A DNA stretch of 64,000 nucleotides from Cladorrhinum sp. PSN259 (Eukaryota; Ascomycota; Sordariomycetes; Sordariales; Podosporaceae): NCBI GenBank assembly GCA_033725935.1, contig MU867062.1, forward strand, positions 682,001 through 746,000, written 5' to 3'. Below are positions 47,784 through 59,653 of the stretch, in pieces (positions within the stretch are counted from its first letter, which is position 1; each line of letters starts with the position of its first letter). The position numbers and the translations under genes are program-made. The notes under the pieces were generated by a model. It had not been told where the DNA came from and did no database searches. It worked only from the letters and a program-made list of their open reading frames with translations.

Positions 47784-48489
47784 GAAGGTCGAGCGCCTGA
47801 AAAGTGATCTTGAGTTTGGGAAATATATAAGCGCATGTGAAAGGCAAGGTGGGATGAAAGGGGAAAATTATTGGGGAGAGCGGGGAAATATTGGTCATGG
47901 GATGATGATGTGTGTGTATGGACGATGGATGGAGTTTTCTCTTTTGCATGAATTATCTTCCCTAATTGCCCTTTCCTTTCTCGTATTTGCTATTCTTGAC
48001 GACAAACGAACTCGGAATGATATCCTCTGTCCTCCTGAATAAGAGGGGGGCATGTACGTACGAAAGTGGATTTTCTTTCTTCTGTGCTTGCCAGCCAGAG
48101 ATTTTTATACCCTTGATCTTTGATGTGTACCTATTCAATACAAATGAGGCGATTGAATGCAAATAATATTTGGGCATTCAGGCATATTCTGTGTTACAGT
48201 TGAGGAGGGGCTATGCATCAGCTTTCTTCACAAGGCTTGAAAATGAGGGGTGATGGGATGCCTACAGTATCAGAGGAGCAGGGGGGTCTATCGAGCTCCC
48301 CTTAATTTCACCGCCTTCCACTTCTGGCAATCGGCTTTTTTTCTGGTAGATGACCCCTCCAATGCGCGCGCGCAAGGGTTGATTGAACCCCGCCATACTT
48401 TATTCTGCCTCTCCCCAAGCAAGCAGCAAGATCACGGAATAGCGTCCCTTCGCCTGTTCGACTTCCCGCACTTTGAACAGCTTCCAAAA
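47784..48489. other. intergenic, polyQ gene 3' flank and efm4 promoter
   Basis: 706 bp between two + strand genes. The first half is AT-rich 3' flank and the last 200 bp are C-rich upstream sequence. No gene is seen. Confidence 0.55.
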
Positions 48490-49367
48490 ATGGCAGATAA
48501 ACCATCCCACCTCGAACCCTCAAAGCTGGGCACTAGAGAATAGTAATGTTCTCCCCCCCCCCCCCTCTTCTTTACACTCCCACTCTCCACCTTCACCCCT
48601 TATCTATTTCATATATCTAACACCAAACCTTTTGTTTGTGTTATATCAGCTGGGACGCCCTCTACACCACCGAAATCTTCAACCACGCTTCCAATCCCGA
48701 AGACGAAGGAACCATCTGGTTCGACGACTCTGACGCCCAGGACAAGATTCTAGAATTCCTGACCGAAGACCTCCCCTCTCTATCCGCTTCCGCCGCGCCA
48801 AAAAAAGAAGAAGCGTCCGTGCTGGACCTGGGATCCGGCAACGGCAGCCTCCTGTTCCTGCTCCGGTCCGAAGGAGGCTTCGCCGGCCCCCTGCTCGGCG
48901 TGGATTACTCTGCCAACTCGGTCGCCCTGTCGAAACAAATCCTGCAAACCCGCCGGGAAAACGACGAGCTGGAAGATAGCACCAATCTCGAGTTCAAGGA
49001 GTGGGACGTTCTCAGCGGCCCCCTGACCGCCGTGCAGCGACCAGAAGGGTACGATTTGGTGTTGGACAAGGGCACCTTTGACGCGGTCAGTCTGTCGGCG
49101 GAGATGGACTCGAGAGGCAGGCGCATAAACGAGGGCTACGGCGAGCGTGTCTTGCAACTGCTCAAAACGGGCGGGCATTTCCTGGTTACGAGCTGCAATT
49201 GGACAGAGGTAGAGTTACAAAAATGGTTCGAGGATACCACGGAGCCGCAAGGAGGGTGTAAGTTGAGGAGGATAGGGAGGATAGAGTACCCTTCTTTCAG
49301 CTTTGGAGGGCTGAAAGGGCAGACTATCAGTACGCTTTGTTTTGAGAAGGTTGTTATCGTTATTTAG
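48490..49367 (+). CDS. efm4: Efm4-type protein-lysine methyltransferase (eEF1A)
   Basis: Seven-beta-strand SAM-dependent methyltransferase of the Efm4/METTL10 (See1) family, which methylates a lysine of translation elongation factor eEF1A. Exons are 48490-48542 and 48650-49367 with a 107-bp intron (donor GTAATG, preceded by the codon split TA|C), giving 256 aa. The family N-terminus SKLGTREYWDALYTTEIFNH crosses the splice. Motif I is VLDLGSGNGSLLFLL at about residues 75-89, followed by LLGVDYSANSVALSKQI, the acidic post-motif FKEWDVLSGP and the characteristic LDKGTFDAVSLS. The C-terminus holds HFLVTSCNWTEVELQKWF. The intron has a run of 11 C just after its donor. Family assignment is strong; substrate is inferred from the family. 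Confidence 0.93.
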
Positions 49368-50093
49368 AACTTCTACCTCCGCCAGCAAGCAATGGAGATC
49401 ATCGAGGAAGAAAAAAAAAGGCGTGCAACATACACGATGGTAAGGTTCGATCCAGTGCCTGCGTCGAGATATTTTCACAGAACCTGTTTTAAGGACACTT
49501 TTGGTAGGTTAAAGATGGCCCATACACTCTTGATTACCAGAGTATCCCTCACAAGTAATACTGTGCGTGTTTATATGTGAAGATATTTACAGCTAATACC
49601 TCACCTACAATTCAATTCAAACAAGTCTGTTTCCAGTGAGATCATCAGACGATAAGGTTACAAAACCTACGGCTTACTTCAAATGATGGTCTATTTTAAT
49701 ACGCCTAAAAGTGTCTCTGCGTTACACACACACACATACCATGTGCCAGTTAACTCTCCTCTGCTCTCCCCAGAACTTTGTTTGTCCACCACCGCCAACA
49801 AAACATGCAATGACAACAAACAAAAAGTATGCTTGCGCTTCTCTTTCGCTGCTGGTACTATTCCCACTATCGATTGCGCAACCAAACAAAGAATTGCGTA
49901 TTGTATTACCACAGAAACCCAACAAAAACCAGATAAGTGGTCAGGGGTAATAGAAGACCAAAAGAATAAAATAGTTCAACAAAAATGGGTAATTGAGACA
50001 GAGAGAGAGAGGGGCGAAGAAAGAGACAGTGTGGATATATTGTGTCTGTGTGTGTAAACGGAATTGCTTCATTAAGGATTCTTCTTTCTTTCT
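49368..50093. other. intergenic between convergent efm4 and PP2A scaffold genes
   Basis: 726 bp of AT-rich 3' flank with simple repeats: a CA run at 49724-49737, a GA run near 50000-50012 and TGTG repeats near 50041-50056. No gene is seen. Confidence 0.6.
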
Positions 50094-52359
50094 CTATGGT
50101 GACGTGTTCATAGGCTCTCCGCCAATAGGTGCAGCTGCTGCAGCGGCGGCAGCTGTCGACGCGAAAAACCGAACATCCACGTCGTTATCCTTTTGAAGCT
50201 TGTCCAAGCTCGGCATGACCCGCTCATCGATCAATTGTTGAGCCCGAGGAGAGGCGCTGAAGGGCGCACCTGCCTTCTCCAGAGTGAAGATCGTGCCTTG
50301 CTCTGGAAGACGGCGGAGCACAGTGATCACGACCTCGTATGTCTTGGCGACGTTGAACCTGATGTTGGGGATATCATCACCAGTCAACTTCTCAAGCATA
50401 GGGAGAATCGACTGAGCAATAACATCCATGGTGACAACACTAGCAAGAGTCTGTGAGGCAGAATGGTCAGCATACTTCTCTGCAGGGGGATGAAAGAGAT
50501 GCTTGGCTTACCGAGATGGCGAAGCATGTCGTCATTCTGTAAAGGTAGTTGGGGTGAGCACCCATGGCCATAACTTTGGGAATGATCGCCTCGCTGGCCC
50601 ATTCGACGCCAAAAACTTCGGTCAGTTTCTTGAGATTCTGAGTTGCGGCCTCACGGATGGAGAAAACAGTGTCGCCGAGCCATGCCATACACAGCTGGCT
50701 TAGCTTCTCATCGAAGAATTGGACGCCGAGCTGGCTGGCGAGCAGGGGCATGTGACCTATTATCGCCAACCGCACACGCCATTGCTTGTCCTCGGCGAGC
50801 TGAATGATAGCCGGAAGGAGAGACTGAGCGAGCAAATCTATGCCAATAACCTGGTTTACAAGCTCGAGTCTTGAGATGATGTGCAGTCGAACCTCAGGGA
50901 ATTCATCCTTGAGCATCTGAATAAACATGGGGAGCAAGTGATCAATAGTCCTGCCATGAAAAATCAGCAAAATTCGAGTCGACTTCGATTTCTCAGTACA
51001 TACTCTTGCTTTCCAAGAATTGGCGCGAGGCCACTGATTTGAGTACCAAGCGCAGCACGGACGTGCTGAGAGCTGTCTGTCACCAAGTTTTCGATCGTCT
51101 CCATGATATCGTTCAGGAGCGTATTGCGGTCAACCAGCGCGCAGAAACCGGGGATCTGGCCTGCGATGGCTGTGCGTACCTCGGCCTCACCGTCCTTGAG
51201 AAGTTTTACAAAGGCGGGGACCAAGTCTCTAGCCACAACTTCATCATCGACAGCCTTGGCGATCTAAAACAGGAATCAAGTTAGAGATGCCAAGTCTCAA
51301 AGAGCATATTGGGGGAGGAGAACTAACCTTCTCAAACCTGTCCGCAATCATGTAGCGGACTCTCCAGCTCTTGTCTTCTATGAGGCTTCTCAGGGAGGTT
51401 AGAAGAACGCCGTGACTAGCCTGTTTCTCCTTGGGTACGGTCTCGGCAATGGCGATAAGAATCTCAACAGTCAGAAGACGAACGCTGTCCTGATCGTCCT
51501 GCACCAGATGCTGAAACATGGGTATCATCTCATCCACCGCAACATCCGCGGTCATTTCCTTCACAAACTTGGCCATGTTAGTAGCAGCCTGGCGGCGCAC
51601 CATGGGCGTCTCGTCATGAACGAGCTGCGAGAAGGACTGGCGCAGCTGCTCTTGAGTACCCTCCGACACCTTTGAATAGGGACTCGAGTATAGGCCGCAT
51701 CCTGACACCTTGGAGGTGAACCAATCTGCCTTGGATAGTCTAAACACCAGGGGAATAAAGTACTCCTCGACTTGGTTAGGAGATAGATCAGCGCAGATCT
51801 TGTTCAGGGACTCGACGGCCTGTTGTGGAGGTAAGGTCGTTAGCAAACGCGCCATATTTCATGTATTTCATGTTTTTGCATACCTTGTCCCTGACGACGG
51901 GCTCTTCTATGGCTGCAAGATTCTCCAGGGGAGACAACAGGACGTGGCCATGCGGAGGGCCGCCAACGTACTCGATGAAGCTACCCAACTCCTCGCTCAG
52001 CGCAACGAGAACCTCGTCTTCGTCTTCCACACTCTCTGTAGCCCGGTGCAAAGGTCAGCGATTGCGACGACGAGTCATAGGGGGTTTGAATATCTGCTAT
52101 GGCGGGGTTTGGCTGACCGTCAAGGAAAGGGACGAGCTCGTCGCGAGTGCGCTCGGGGCCCAAAGCAAGGGCAATGGTTGAGAGGCGACGAATAGCATTG
52201 AGACGGAGGAGCACATCGTCATGCTGTGATACAAATCAGCGGCTGGTCTGGGGGTTTGGGTTGGCTTTGGCCTGCTTGTCACCGCCATACCTTCAATTCA
52301 TCGATCAACACGGCGATGGGATACAGCTCGTCGGGGTTGGTATTCGTTGCCTCGGCCAT
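50094..52359 (-). CDS. tpd3: PP2A scaffold (A/PR65, Tpd3) subunit
   Basis: Scaffold that holds the catalytic and regulatory subunits of protein phosphatase 2A. Seven exons on the minus strand: 52359-52291, 52223-52118, 52035-51884, 51819-51328, 51263-51004, 50950-50512 and 50450-50094, totalling 624 aa. The whole protein is HEAT repeats. Recognisable pieces are DELYPIAVLIDELKHDDVLL at the N-terminus, ELGSFIEYVGGPPHGHVLL, MVRRQAATNMAKFVKEMT, DDQDSVRLLTVEILIAIAET, DKSWRVRYMIADRFEK, EVRTAIAGQIPGFCALV, DKQWRVRLAIIGHMPLLASQ and FAISTLASVVTMDVIAQSIL. Human PR65 is 589 aa; the extra length is a C-terminal tail ending in an alanine run and PIGGEPMNTSP. It has the most introns of any gene here along with the NIPA gene. 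Confidence 0.97.
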
Positions 52360-53856
52360 GGTAGACAGCTGTTATGTATTCTAAATTTGTAAAATGGGGT
52401 TTTTGGTTTGTTGGATGTGATGTCGAAGTGCCTGGCCGGTCGGGATCGCGTGTGGTGTGGGATGTGATGCAATGGTAATAAAGTGGGAGGGCCTCTCCTC
52501 TCAGGCGACCGGGGGCACTGCCGTGAAATAAACCCACTGTATCCAGGGAACGGCAGGCGCTTGGTTGGGTTCAAGATTGGACAGGTCCCACGTCGTCGTC
52601 GTTGGTACTTTCTCTTGTTGTGGTCGGGAAATGGAGGGGCGCCTGAGTTTTCGGTGGGGGGTACCTTGGAGTTAATTATGGACGAGTTGAGTGATGGGGA
52701 TGGGTTGGTGGTGTTTGAAATGGCGAGGGGAAGGTCCAGTCGCAGCAGCAAGAGCTTCCCCATCCAGGAGCGCGCGGCGGCCTAACAAAATCCAGGTTGG
52801 GTCAGCGCACGGTCCAACCAATCAGTGCCAGCTCCATTCGACATTCTCCTGCTTGCCCGCCGCCTGCCCAGCCTCAGCGCCTGGCACGCCCGACTGCTGG
52901 GGGCAGGGGCAGGTGGGGATTCAAGATGACCAGTACACCAATTGCACGTATTTTACAGGCATAGAAAAGCGCCGTGTGTCTTTCACTCCAAGCCCTCACC
53001 GGGAATGATATTTTTGGCAATCCGCTCAGCTAGAAACTTATAGTAATAATAGTGGGGATATTATCTTTGTACGATCTGTATACTACGTCAAACCTCTTCC
53101 CTCCGTACCTGTCTGAGTGATTCCGGACTAACCACTTGACAAGGAAAGGCCAAGAGACTGATGACATCGCCCCTTCCATGCTATTTGGTCACATACTTTC
53201 ACTACCGGACTGCTGATCTTCAAATCCCAATTCCTGCGCCAGGTAATAGCTGCATCTTTCGTTTCAGAATGATGTCTGAACGTGGAGGCACCCTTACTTG
53301 TAGCATACCAGATTGCCAATATGCCAGCTTCGTGTATCAACTCATCTATCTCCTCAGCTTTTTCTAGATTTTGAAGCAGTCTCGACGTTAGAGTCAGTGC
53401 CCGGAAGAAACGCAGTAAAGCTCTCGATGGATATTTGTATGAATGTGTGTGTCAGACGGTGTTAGTTTTCTGTGGAATCAATTGAGGTCTAGGTGTAATG
53501 CCACCTGATGGTGATGTGGTCGGCTATGTGTTATATCGGGCTAAGTCGGGGTGAAGAATCTGCTGGTTGTGATTGAATTGCGTGAATTACAGAATAGCCA
53601 ACTACTTAGGTGAGCAATATGTATACTGAGAATTAATTTCAGTTGCTTTTCCCGGGCTCCGAAGCCAGCCTTGCTATGTGTAAGATGCTTGCTGCCCAAA
53701 AAATATCACTAGCTCTTCGATGGCGCGAATTCCCAGCTTTCGCCGTACAGAGAGAACCATTTCATAACAACCAAACCCGCGCTCGCTCCTCGCTCGGCCA
53801 ATCCTATTTGATTTCGTCGATATTGCCTAATCCACAAGTTCCCAGATCATAAGTCC
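52360..53856. other. intergenic: tpd3 promoter and ymr1 3' flank
   Basis: 1.5 kb. The half next to tpd3 is GC-rich with short overlapping frames on both strands; the rest is AT-richer with no protein-like frame. No RNA gene was recognised. Confidence 0.5.
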
Positions 53857-56369
53857 CTAATCCATGCTCTTCATCTCTTCTCCTCCATCTATCTCTGCCG
53901 AATCCTCATTGCTCGAACTGTGAGCACCCTGGCGGTGCCTCCCTGTGCTCGGGCTGCTCCCGCCAAATACCCCCTTCGTGATACCCAAGTTTGAGATTTT
54001 GTCCTGCAGGGCCTCGAGCGTTGCGGGCACTGCGCCCGTGGTAGCACTTCGACTCAGCGATGCTGATGTTCTCTCCTCCGGTGTGAGAGCCGCATGGGCT
54101 GTCTCTACACCGGCCAGTACGGACTGGCTTGAAGTCAAGCTTGCTGGCTGAGGGGATGGACTAGCTGAGTCTAGGGAAGGTGTCTCGGACTGACTGGTGC
54201 TGTCCTTACCAGTACCGTATGGGTCAGAAAGACCTGAAGCATTTTGGTAAGCTGCAACACTCTCAGCTGTTGCAGCCGCGGCATTCAGATAGCCATTCAT
54301 CTCGTCATCTGTGCGGTTGAAAACCTGATGCCACCATCGCACCTCGTTAAGGCGAGGGAAAATAAGACGCTCACGCCCTTTGCTGTGATCGTCAACGACA
54401 GGGTCATACTGCTCGTTTGTGAATTCTTGGCGGCGGCTCAAGAAGTATCCCCAAACGCTGTGTGTGCGCTCCTTCAGCTTAGCCTCGTGCCGTTGGCGCT
54501 CATTGTTGTACAAGAACGTGCCATACTGACAAGAATAAACGTGGTAAAGTAGGCGGCGCAAAAACCGCTCGTTGAACTCAAATCGCGTCGGGTGTTGTCG
54601 AAGAAGCTGATATGTTGCGTCAAGGAATTGTTGAAAAACGGGTGAGACATCTTTCAATTTTGTGGCAACTTCTTCAGACACGTTGGACAAGCTTGCCTGC
54701 TTTACCTCATCCACAGGGGCGGATTCATCCGAACTTAGTGTTCCATCCTTGTCGTTGCTCGTGTTTTTGAACCATAGTCGCTTTGCACTGGCGAAGGCAT
54801 TCTCAATTGCATCCCCTCCACCAGAGCTTTCTCCAGGGCGAACTGTCGCTCCGGCCATGGCGTCGCTGTCAACCGTAAACCAATTTTCATGGCTCATGTG
54901 AGCTGACCTCAGCCCAAACATGTGTCCAAAAGAAAGCCAATCTTTCTCTACCAGTACCACAAAGCCTTCCAAAGTACGGTAGTATGGGTCCAGCATCAAC
55001 TCAGCTAATGCACACAGCTGACTAGTTCGGTCCCAGCCGTCCGAACAGTGGATGAGGGCATGGGAGTGCTGAATTCCAACCTGACGTGCGATAATAGCTG
55101 ACCCGTCAAGTATCCCAGTAATGTGCTTCAACCACTTACTCTTGATCAAGAGATCTTGATTTGGAGGAAGAGGAGAAATATCTGCATCCTTGATTGCCGC
55201 GATGACTTTGTCGAGGGAGTCCCTCATGACATGGATATTGTCTATATTTAGGAATACCTTTTTGGCAAATTTGTAGTAATCCATATTTTCTGACCCCTTT
55301 CCTATCGCTTGCATAGCGTAAGAGTTGATCGCAGGTCGGGCGTCGACAATGAGATTGTGCTGTTGAGCACCATATATCAGCCGCTTGCCCGTCTTTTCGT
55401 CGTAGAAAGCATTGGAACCAGAAATGAGCTCATCCTCCATTCTTTCCATTTCCGAGCGAGACAGATCTGTGTCGTCGGCACCATCAGCGGTAAGATCCAC
55501 ATGACTGGATGACGGGCTCTGGTCCGCATTGCCTGACAACGGATTGCCATCTGATATGCCCGCAGAGAAGCAGGCGCCGACCAAACGCTCATCTTGGATA
55601 CTTCGATTCAGCCGAAGGCCTACAAAAGGCTGTGAGCTTCGAGTTATGGTGCAGTTGTTGATCGGGTGAAGGTAACTGAGCGTGGGTATCCGAGCACGCG
55701 AGCGGAAGCTGGCCGCATACTTCAAGGTGTTGTCCGAGATTTTAGATGGTACCGCAAGCACGGCGGGATATGTTGACGAGAAGTTGTAATCCTTGTTTAT
55801 GGTAGATATCCTCCAACCCAAATCCGGTAGCTTGTCACTGATCCCCTGCCGCCGGAATTCTGCCCTTGCATCGTACAACTCCCAGCCATTGATCTTGGAC
55901 TCTAGAGAGCTTGGGGGAGGGCGGTAGTTAAAAGCCAGCAACTTGTCCATGCTTCCTAACTTGCAAGTCCTCGCTCGAATAAACTCGAAGGCATCTCGGG
56001 CTTGCTTGTCGTCGGCGAAATTAAAGCCGACGAAGGTAAAGTCCCTGAATCGGATGCGAATCGATGAAGGCTTTCCGCTCGAAGGAGGTGTTGGGCGTAC
56101 GGTACATTGGGAAATGACGTGGAAGGCAAACCATACTTGCTTGGTCTGTCGTTTCGCACCCGGATCTGACGGAGTACTCGACTCGGAAGGAAATCTGAAC
56201 ACTAGATGATAGTCGGTGAGTGCAAGATCACCGGTCTCCGGCTTCCCGCCTCGCAAGGCTTGTATATTCCTAAACAACTGATTCATCACGTCGAGGTTTA
56301 GTACCGGTACACGACACCATACGGCAGCATCAGGGAAACACGTACGTGCTTGTGCTGCGGCGTCGACAT
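53857..56369 (-). CDS. ymr1: myotubularin-family phosphoinositide 3-phosphatase (Ymr1)
   Basis: Removes the 3-phosphate from PI3P and PI(3,5)P2 and so controls endosomal/vacuolar membrane traffic. The model has a 24-nt first exon (56369-56346, MSTPQHKH) followed by a 68-bp intron (donor GTACGT, branch TACTAAA) and a long second exon (56277-53857), giving 814 aa. The frame remains open upstream of 56277 through the intron to a GTG at 56484, but without an ATG and with unlikely Cys-rich sequence, so the spliced start is preferred. Residues about 9-120 form a PH-GRAM domain (LALTDYHLVFRFP, IRIRFRDFTFVGFNFADD). The phosphatase has Cys419 in the CX5R loop HCSDGWDRTSQL, with WLKHITGILDGS before it and EKDWLSFGHMFGLR after it. 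The C-terminus is Ser/Thr-rich. Family identity is certain; the first exon is inferred. Confidence 0.94.
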
Positions 56370-57086
56370 TTTGAAAACACCTGGAACAATCCCAACCAGA
56401 AGCTACCGACGTGTTGGCAGACCAATTTATCTGATGTTGTGAAAAAGATACTACTGCGAAGTAGGCAGTAAAACCCCAATACACCTAGCGAACGACGCCG
56501 AGAGACGGGAGATTGGCGATAGTCACGGCTGGAGATGATGTGCGGGGCAGCTCTGCAGATGATTAGGGATCATTCGAAGACATCCAGGTTGAAGGAGCCC
56601 TGGGGACCGTGTAGGAGCATTTAATCATAAAAGCGGCCTCATCAGTACTTTGTATCAAAGGAGGCTTGGTTAGAGCCTGAAAATGCAGCAATCACAAGAC
56701 TCTCAAAAGTGGTTGCTGTGACTTGCCCGTGGAAGGCTGCCAGTTGCACGTTGCACGCTGGGGGCGCTTGCGGCTTGGCGCCTTTACCCCATTGACGTCG
56801 CCAGCCAGCCCCAAAACCCCACCAAGGCCAGGCCTTACAATGGAGACACCCCACTGCAGCGCCGATAACACTCCCATAAATCTCGGCCGTCTCTGATTGG
56901 CTGCTGTAAACCCTACTCCACTTCTGGCCCAAAGCGGAAAGGCAGCCCACCAAGAATTCGCAAAAAGCAGCTGTGCAGGTCGAATTCCCCCCCATCTGAA
57001 AAAGGTTGGGTGAACACCGCGAGAAGCCTTCCTCAACCTCCAGCAACAATTGAGATATTGTGGTAGCTCAGAGCCCATCCGCAATC
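56370..57086. promoter_or_regulatory. bidirectional promoter, ymr1 / rps3
   Basis: 717 bp between divergent starts. It holds the GATTGGCTGCTG element (56895-56906) immediately followed by the telobox-like AAACCCTAC (56908-56916). A 135-codon minus frame across it starts at a near-cognate codon and is treated as a shadow. Confidence 0.55.
56895..56916 (+). promoter_or_regulatory. CCAAT-type element plus telobox-like motif upstream of rps3
   Basis: The block contains an inverted CCAAT (ATTGG) within GATTGGCTGCTG, then AAACCCTAC, about 170-190 bp upstream of the rps3 ATG. The same GATTGGCTGCTG 12-mer occurs upstream of rps18 at 7502-7513. ACCCTA elements are known in fungal ribosomal-protein promoters (HomolE and Tbf1-type). 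Function is inferred. Confidence 0.45.
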
Positions 57087-58079
57087 ATGGCTGTTCCCGG
57101 TACTCAGATGTGAGTTTTCGAATTCCCATGGCGGAATGGACAGACGAGAGTGGCAGCCATCCAATCCAGCGACTTATCGAAATATCTGGCAATTCGACGA
57201 TAATTCGAGCTGGCATCATTTCGAGAGATGCTGGAGATTGGTGGTGGAAGCCACCTCAGGAGGGACATCGGGACCGAACAAGGACATTTTCACTGACTGT
57301 TGTTTTCTCCCTACAGCTCCAAGCGGAGAAAGTTCGTCGCTGACGGTGTTTTCTACGCCGAGCTCAACGAGTTCTTCCAGCGCGAGTTGGCCGAGGAGGG
57401 CTACTCCGGCGTCGAGGTCCGCGTCACCCCGACCGTCACCGATATCATCATCCGCGCCACCCACACCCAGGAGGTTCTCGGTGAGCAGGGCCGCCGCATC
57501 CGCGAGCTCACCTCCCTCATCCAGAAGCGCTTCAAGTTTCCCGAGAACTCGGTCTCCCTCTACGCCGCCAAGGTCCAGAACCGCGGTCTTTCCGCTGTCG
57601 CTCAATGCGAGTCCCTCCGCTACAAGCTCCTCAACGGTCTTGCCGTCCGCCGCGCTTGCTATGGTGTCCTTCGCTTCATCATGGAGTCTGGCGCCAAGGG
57701 TTGCGAGGTTGTCGTTTCTGGCAAGCTCCGTGCTGCCCGTGCCAAGTCCATGAAGTTCACCGACGGCTTCATGATTCACTCCGGTCAGCCCGCCAAGGAC
57801 TTCATCGACAGTGCCACCCGCCACGTCCTTCTCCGCCAGGGTGTCCTCGGTATCAAGGTCAAGATCATGCGCGGCTCCGACCCCGAGGGGAAGGCCGGCC
57901 CTCAGAAGTCTCTCCCTGACGCCGTTACCATCATCGACCCCAAGGAGGAGACCCCCGTTGTTCAGCCTATGAGCCAGGATTACGGAGCGAAGGCCGCTGC
58001 TGCCCAGGCTGCTGCTGAGGCTGCCCGCCAGGAGGAGCAGGCCGGTGCTGAGGAGGAGGCCGCTCCCGCTGAGCAATAG
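57087..58079 (+). CDS. rps3: 40S ribosomal protein S3 (uS3)
   Basis: KH-domain protein at the mRNA entry channel of the 40S subunit. Exons are 57087-57109 and 57317-58079 with a 207-bp intron (donor GTGAGT, acceptor CCCTACAG), giving 261 aa. The start MAVPGTQISSKRRKFVADGV matches the family. The KH region includes RVTPTVTDIIIRATHTQEVL and LGEQGRRIRELTSLIQKRF; the C-terminal domain includes RRACYGVLRFIMESGAKGCE, SGKLRAARAKSMKFTDGFMI and VLGIKVKIMRGSDPEGKAGP. The tail is Ala/Glu-rich and ends at a TAG (58077-58079). Codon use is strongly C-biased. The reading frame stays open and coding-like for 32 more codons after the stop, annotated separately. The antisense strand also has a long open frame, which is a codon-bias shadow. 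Confidence 0.97.
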
Positions 58080-58178
58080 GATGATCACGCTGCTGGCTTT
58101 GAGATGGTTGATCCCGTCACCGAGGAGCTCTACGACGCTCCGCAGGATGCTGCGCCCGTTACTTCCTCCGACTGGTAG
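58080..58178 (+). other. in-frame, coding-like extension beyond the rps3 stop
   Basis: Directly after the rps3 TAG, the same frame reads 32 sense codons and then a second TAG (58176-58178). The residues begin DDHAAGFEMVDPVTEELYDA and end SSDW. Codon choice resembles rps3 itself (GTC ACC GAG GAG CTC TAC GAC). The stop context is CAA TAG GAT. This may be a readthrough product, a former C-terminus truncated by a nonsense change, a sequencing error, or chance. Confidence 0.5.
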
Positions 58179-59653
58179 ATGAAAGGGTTTGGTGGTGGTG
58201 GATTGTGGCTAGGGATGCAGAGGTTTTTTCTTTTTGAGCGCAAGCCACACGCTCACCTGTTACGGTTGCGAATGGATGGGTCATACGGCGTCAACTTTGA
58301 GCATATTGCATTGAGTCCGTCTGCAAAAAGGGGAAATTTTACTATGGATGAGTTGCTGCTTTTTTCGGATAGGTGGTTTAGAGCCAAACTATCCACAGAG
58401 AGCAGGACAGCAAGTCAAAATGGTCCTGATAACGCGACCGAGGAATAGACCTCTGAAACAAAAAGCGAACCGGGACTCGGTGACATGAATGAACGTGATA
58501 CCATATAATCTTGAACTTTTTGTCTTCCTAAATCGGCCATGCATGTCGAGTGATGGTTGTCCTAATTCGCTAGTCTGACTACAAGTAGTCATAAACAGCC
58601 CAACTCAGCCCGTTTAAGTAAAGTCTGTCAAGGGTCTAGAAAGTATCTGTTCCAAGTCATAGTGCTGTACATTGAAGTATTTCAATGTCGGTGGATTTGT
58701 CAGTTTCCAACTATGCTGCGAGATGCAAAAAGTGTGTGGTTATTTCCATCTCTCTGCATATATCTGCTTGGGGACAATGGCACTGCCACAGAATAAAATA
58801 TGATCAAACACTCTCAGTAGCAAATTTCGAAAAGTTCCGCTTTACTCATCTATTTTAAAAGAAAAAAGAAAAAAAACCGTCCGTTCCTTTTATAGAATAA
58901 CTCAAAACCCACATTCTTCTCCCCATTCTTCTCTTTTACTGCCAGTCAACCCCTTTTTGAGTCTCTGCTTACTCTACTTACTCTGCTGTACGCACCACCC
59001 ACCACCTAACCTACATACCACACCCGGCCCCTTTATATATGGATATATATATCTAATATGCCCCCTTTTACCCTAACACCAACCATTCCATTCGCATACT
59101 GTCATCCAGCCTCGTCAACGCGGCCCCCGCGCCCCCAACCGGGAAGTAAGTAAGCGCCTACCCCTATTTCTATAACCCATAAGCCAAGAGTCCGCAAGCC
59201 AAAAGGCAGCAAAAAAGGGGGACTATCCTAAAAGTCCGGTTGAACGGTATATCCCCCCCACCCAAAAAACCCCCCCAAAAAAACAACAGTGTCTTAGTAA
59301 TAAAAAGAACTTATACAGATATTCGCAAGGGATCAAGAGAAAATTCACCTGAGAAAGGATTTTATGAAAAGAGGAATCAAGGTAAAAAAGAATCGAAGCG
59401 GGACACAAAGAGAAAAAAAAAAAGATAATCCATAATCAACCTCCTTCCTCCCCAACTAGCCAGAACCAAGAAAAAACGCCGTTTAAACTCCCAATATGCT
59501 AAGTAGATAAAAGAGCCTTTTGATAAAGTTACAAAGAATACAATCAAGTGAAAAGAAAGCCAACGCGATTTACTCGAACATCATCAAATAACAAAAGAAA
59601 AAGGTATAAAAATGCCCTATTCCTTTTTGTTCCTGAATCCGTCACAAGTATCG
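58179..59653. other. intergenic between convergent rps3 and NIPA-type genes
   Basis: 1.5 kb, AT-rich. It contains A-runs around 58858-58876, C- and A-runs near 59255-59285, a short TATA repeat near 59034-59056 and a CCCTAA-type motif at 59071-59076. It probably consists of 3' UTRs and spacer. No gene is seen. Confidence 0.5.

Noticed and set aside
49443..49456. B-box-like GGTTCGATCC
   Set aside because: No A box or cloverleaf can be formed upstream. It lies in the efm4 3' flank.
57053..57070. tRNA A-box-like sequence (GTGGTAGCTCAG) just before rps3
   Set aside because: No matching B box, acceptor stem or anticodon arm follows. It is part of the rps3 leader.
56642..57084. Overlapping 130-135 codon minus frames in the ymr1/rps3 promoter
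   Set aside because: They lie in a bidirectional promoter, have no domain, and start at near-cognate codons or inside the rps3 leader.
57216..58088. 290-codon open frame antisense to rps3
   Set aside because: It mirrors the strongly biased codons of rps3 exon 2, is Leu/Gly/Val/Asp-rich with no domain, and begins inside the rps3 coding region. Antisense openness is expected when the sense strand avoids A/T at third positions.
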